A stretch of 64,000 bases of DNA from JBFHIZ01 sp963666475 (GTDB lineage: Bacteria > Bacillota > Clostridia > Lachnospirales > Lachnospiraceae), in assembly GCA_963666475.2 (NCBI GenBank), contig OY762821.2, positions 434,001 to 498,000 of the forward strand, read 5' to 3'. Below, in pieces: positions 62,111 through 64,000 of this stretch (position 1 is its first letter; every line of letters begins with the position of its first letter). A program made the position numbers and the translations under genes. A model generated the notes under the pieces. The model was not told where the DNA came from. It made no database searches and was given only the letters and a program-made list of their open reading frames with translations.

Positions 62111-62689
62111 ATGAGTAAAATACTTGATTATAAATTAATCTCAGATTCAGTAAAAGATATGACCGCCACTCAAATGGCACACAATCAGTTCTTCATAAAA
62201 GACGGAGAAGCGTGGTATCGAGACTTTGAAAGAGAAATTTCATGCAGGAATCTTGCAAGAGAAATTGCGGTAAAAATGAGAATATGGAAAAGCATCGAGG
62301 AGTATGGAGAAGATGCAGATACTGAATTGATCGATGATGAAATATTTGACGAAACAATGATGGACTCTCTGTTTTATGCAACAGAACGTCCGGAAGGGAT
62401 TCTATCCATGTATTACACAGCAATGTGGGGAATGGCAGAAGTGAGAGAGTGGTATAAAGAATCACTGCAAGATCCATGGATAGTATTTGAAATGGATAGC
62501 AACGATATACTGGTGAATAAGATGCCAGAAGATGAACAGGACGTAATTGTGACTGACGGAAAGAATGTATGGTGCGATACTTTTATGAGAGATGGATGGG
62601 AATGTTATTTTGATAGTGGATATGAAATAATCAATGAAATAAAAGCATGGCAACCATTACCTGCACCATACAAGAATGGAGATCAATAA
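62111..62689 (+). CDS. Unknown phage protein, 192 residues
   Basis: I take ATG 62111 because AAAGGAAA precedes it; the frame is open back to 62060 but that part contains the hairpin and no binding site. Charged and soluble (WYRDFEREISCRNLAREIAV, ERPEGILSMYYTAMWGMAEV). No family recognised. Its stop overlaps the next start. Confidence 0.65.
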   Translation: MSKILDYKLISDSVKDMTATQMAHNQFFIKDGEAWYRDFEREISCRNLAREIAVKMRIWKSIEEYGEDADTELIDDEIFDETMMDSLFYATERPEGILSMYYTAMWGMAEVREWYKESLQDPWIVFEMDSNDILVNKMPEDEQDVIVTDGKNVWCDTFMRDGWECYFDSGYEIINEIKAWQPLPAPYKNGDQ

Positions 62690-63111
62690 TGAGTAGATTT
62701 ACATTTAAGAACCCAGACGGATCCTGGGGGTTAGTGAACGGAAACGTAAGCGAGGTACCATATGAATTATATGGAGCCATGTATAAATTAAAAGATTATG
62801 AAGAGACCGGACTGAACCCGGAAGAAGTAGAAGAACTGATAAAGAAAAGCAATACACATGGGAAAAGGATAAATTGTTTCGTAAATGGGAAGTTAACAGG
62901 GGACAGTTGTTTCGGCTGCGATATCATAGCGTATGAATGCGATCTGTGCAGATTCGTTGTCGGGGAACCTCCTGAATACGACGAGAAACATCCTGAGCTG
63001 CAAGATGAAACTTGTCCAGATTGCAATACTGCATTAAGAGATGAAGATGGAGTAGCAGGTGCTTATTGTCCAGGTTGTGGCATGAAGATCATATGGCCAG
63101 ATAATAAATAA
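62689..63111 (+). CDS. Unknown phage protein with C-terminal zinc ribbon, 140 residues
   Basis: Starts at ATG 62689 overlapping the previous stop, with GGAG before it. The front reads MSRFTFKNPDGSWGLVNGNV and a KLKDYEETGLNPEEVEEL segment typical of phage proteins; cysteines near residues 79-92 and a final CPDCN...CPGCGMK knuckle suggest two metal sites. Function unknown. Confidence 0.68.
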   Translation: MSRFTFKNPDGSWGLVNGNVSEVPYELYGAMYKLKDYEETGLNPEEVEELIKKSNTHGKRINCFVNGKLTGDSCFGCDIIAYECDLCRFVVGEPPEYDEKHPELQDETCPDCNTALRDEDGVAGAYCPGCGMKIIWPDNK

Positions 63112-63143
63112 CAAGTGGAAGCAGTACTGTAGGAGGTGAGTAA

Positions 63144-63578
63144 ATGCCAGTTATGAATTATACAACAACGATACCAACATATAGATCCGTCGCGGAAGTA
63201 GAACATGAGCTGATCTTACACGGAGTAACATCGATCAAAAAGGATTATGAAGACGGAAAGATCTCAGGATTGTACTTCTTGATCAAGATCGGAGAAAACG
63301 AAGTGCCGGTAAAACTTCCGGTTCAGATCACAGAAGTATTTGAGGCTTTGAAGAGAGAAAAGAAGGCACATCCCAAGAAACAGATCAAATGCACCATGGA
63401 GCAGGCTGAAATGGTAGCATGGAGGATCCTGAAAGACTGGATCGAAGTACAGATGCAGATGGTCGACTTTAAGCAAATGAAAATGGAACAGATCTTTCTT
63501 CCACAGATTCAGGACCGGACCGGACAGACAGTATTCGAAAAAATGCGAGACAGCGAGTATTTACTGGAGATGAAGTGA
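63144..63578 (+). CDS. Unknown phage protein, 144 residues
   Basis: GGAGGTGA precedes the ATG. The front part MPVMNYTTTIPTYRSVAEVE resembles a family in phages of Clostridiales; it continues with KDWIEVQMQMVDFKQMKMEQ. Function unknown. Confidence 0.65.
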   Translation: MPVMNYTTTIPTYRSVAEVEHELILHGVTSIKKDYEDGKISGLYFLIKIGENEVPVKLPVQITEVFEALKREKKAHPKKQIKCTMEQAEMVAWRILKDWIEVQMQMVDFKQMKMEQIFLPQIQDRTGQTVFEKMRDSEYLLEMK

Positions 63579-63604
63579 CTTGTGGCAGCAGGATTGGAGA
63601 CAAT

Positions 63605-63862
63605 ATGAATCATAGACAATGGAAAAAGAAGTACAAGGCAAAGCATGGAAGAAATCCATTTAGTAAAAAGCAAACACAATTTCTTAGTCAATATGGAATC
63701 GGCGAAGAGAGACTTATGCAATTAATAGAGGATTTTGCCAACACTATAATTAATGGATGGGATTGTTTCATGGAAAATATGAAAAACTTCGCGGAAACAC
63801 TGAGTGATTTTGAGGAAGCAGCAAAAAAATATAACGAAGATGAAAGTACTCAAGACGAGTAA
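63605..63862 (+). CDS. Small basic/acidic phage protein, 85 residues
   Basis: The front is very basic (MNHRQWKKKYKAKHGRNPFS), the end acidic. ATG 63605 lies behind GGAGA; the frame is open upstream to 63575 but overlaps the previous stop. Function unknown. Confidence 0.6.
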   Translation: MNHRQWKKKYKAKHGRNPFSKKQTQFLSQYGIGEERLMQLIEDFANTIINGWDCFMENMKNFAETLSDFEEAAKKYNEDESTQDE

Positions 63863-63924
63863 ATAGTAGTATAATGAACATTGATAATTAAATATTGATA
63901 GTTGGAAAATGAGGAGGGACTCAA

Positions 63925-64000
63925 ATGGAATTAAAACTACTATTAGGAATGTGTAGCCAAAAAGAAAATGCAATAGGGCGAATCGAGTTTTCTAAAGGTC
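63925..64000 (+). CDS. Start of an unknown phage gene, cut by the window edge
   Basis: ATG 63925 with GAGGAGGGA before it, open to the last base (MELKLLLGMCSQKENAIGRI at the front). A TATAAT at 63870-63875 without a good -35 box lies upstream. Too short to assign. Confidence 0.55.
   Translation, partial: MELKLLLGMCSQKENAIGRIEFSKG

Larger units (their letters stand above)
50373..63591 (+). repeat. Dispersed nonamer TGGCAGCAG, eight copies on the + strand
   Basis: Exact copies start at 50373, 52722, 55430, 56495, 58752, 59906, 62061 and 63583. One lies on the non-coding side of int, five in different reading frames of early genes and two between genes. One-base variants are at 58840 (TGGCAGCAA) and 63116 (TGGAAGCAG). 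I saw no copy in the chromosomal part (1-49300) and none of the reverse complement anywhere, reading by eye. Confidence 0.7.

Noticed and set aside
1..64000. CRISPR arrays.
   Set aside because: No regularly spaced direct repeats of 25-40 bases and no cas-like genes were seen.

Overview
The window looks like the chromosome of a low-G+C anaerobic Firmicute, most likely a Lachnospiraceae (Clostridium cluster XIV) relative. The reasons are the AT-rich codon use, AGGAGG ribosome binding sites, a PolC-type replicase, an HrcA/CIRCE heat-shock site, many cyclic-di-GMP and chemotaxis proteins, a two-gene SufBC-like iron-sulphur system, a lipoprotein-anchored GH9 glycosidase and a Cthe_2159-type carbohydrate-binding lipoprotein. 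The family assignment is an inference from gene content. Nothing in the window names a species.

Positions 1-13.5 kb hold the end of a chemoreceptor, the GTPase HflX, a corrinoid-activation pair (a MetH-activation-like protein plus a [2Fe-2S] RACE protein), two tandem membrane EAL proteins of which the second looks catalytically dead, SufC/SufB, a secreted GH9 enzyme and a NodB deacetylase. From 13.5 to 26.1 kb there is a collinear housekeeping operon: bactofilin, pyrH, frr, uppS, cdsA, dxr, rseP, a CapA-like protein, ispG and polC. It covers UMP kinase, ribosome recycling, isoprenoid and phospholipid synthesis, membrane proteolysis and replication. frr is broken by a one-base deletion in this sequence.

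From 26.1 to 49.3 kb the genes are mainly for sensing and stress: a carbohydrate-binding lipoprotein, an OmpR/HisKA two-component pair, methylglyoxal synthase, an APH-like kinase next to an ABC-F ATPase, and a cluster of two diguanylate cyclases, two chemoreceptors and an unknown protein. One of these chemoreceptors is soluble with a Cache-like domain at its C-terminus. A three-gene NarL-type signalling unit, two small membrane or lipoprotein genes, CIRCE-controlled clpB and rlmD follow.

From about 49.3 kb to the right edge lies an integrated phage-like element. It starts with a tyrosine integrase next to a tandem TTTGCCACCC repeat. A divergent lysogeny switch follows, with both promoters overlapped by the same operator word. 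Then come early and replication genes: small HTH proteins, an inverted zinc-ribbon gene with its own promoter and terminator, an HUH-type Rep-like protein, a degenerate RNase H, a PcfJ-like protein, an HNH-like protein and many unknowns. The right end is outside the window. The most unexpected pattern is the nonamer TGGCAGCAG, which occurs eight times on the + strand of the element, in several coding frames and between genes. I did not find it in the 49 kb of adjoining chromosome.
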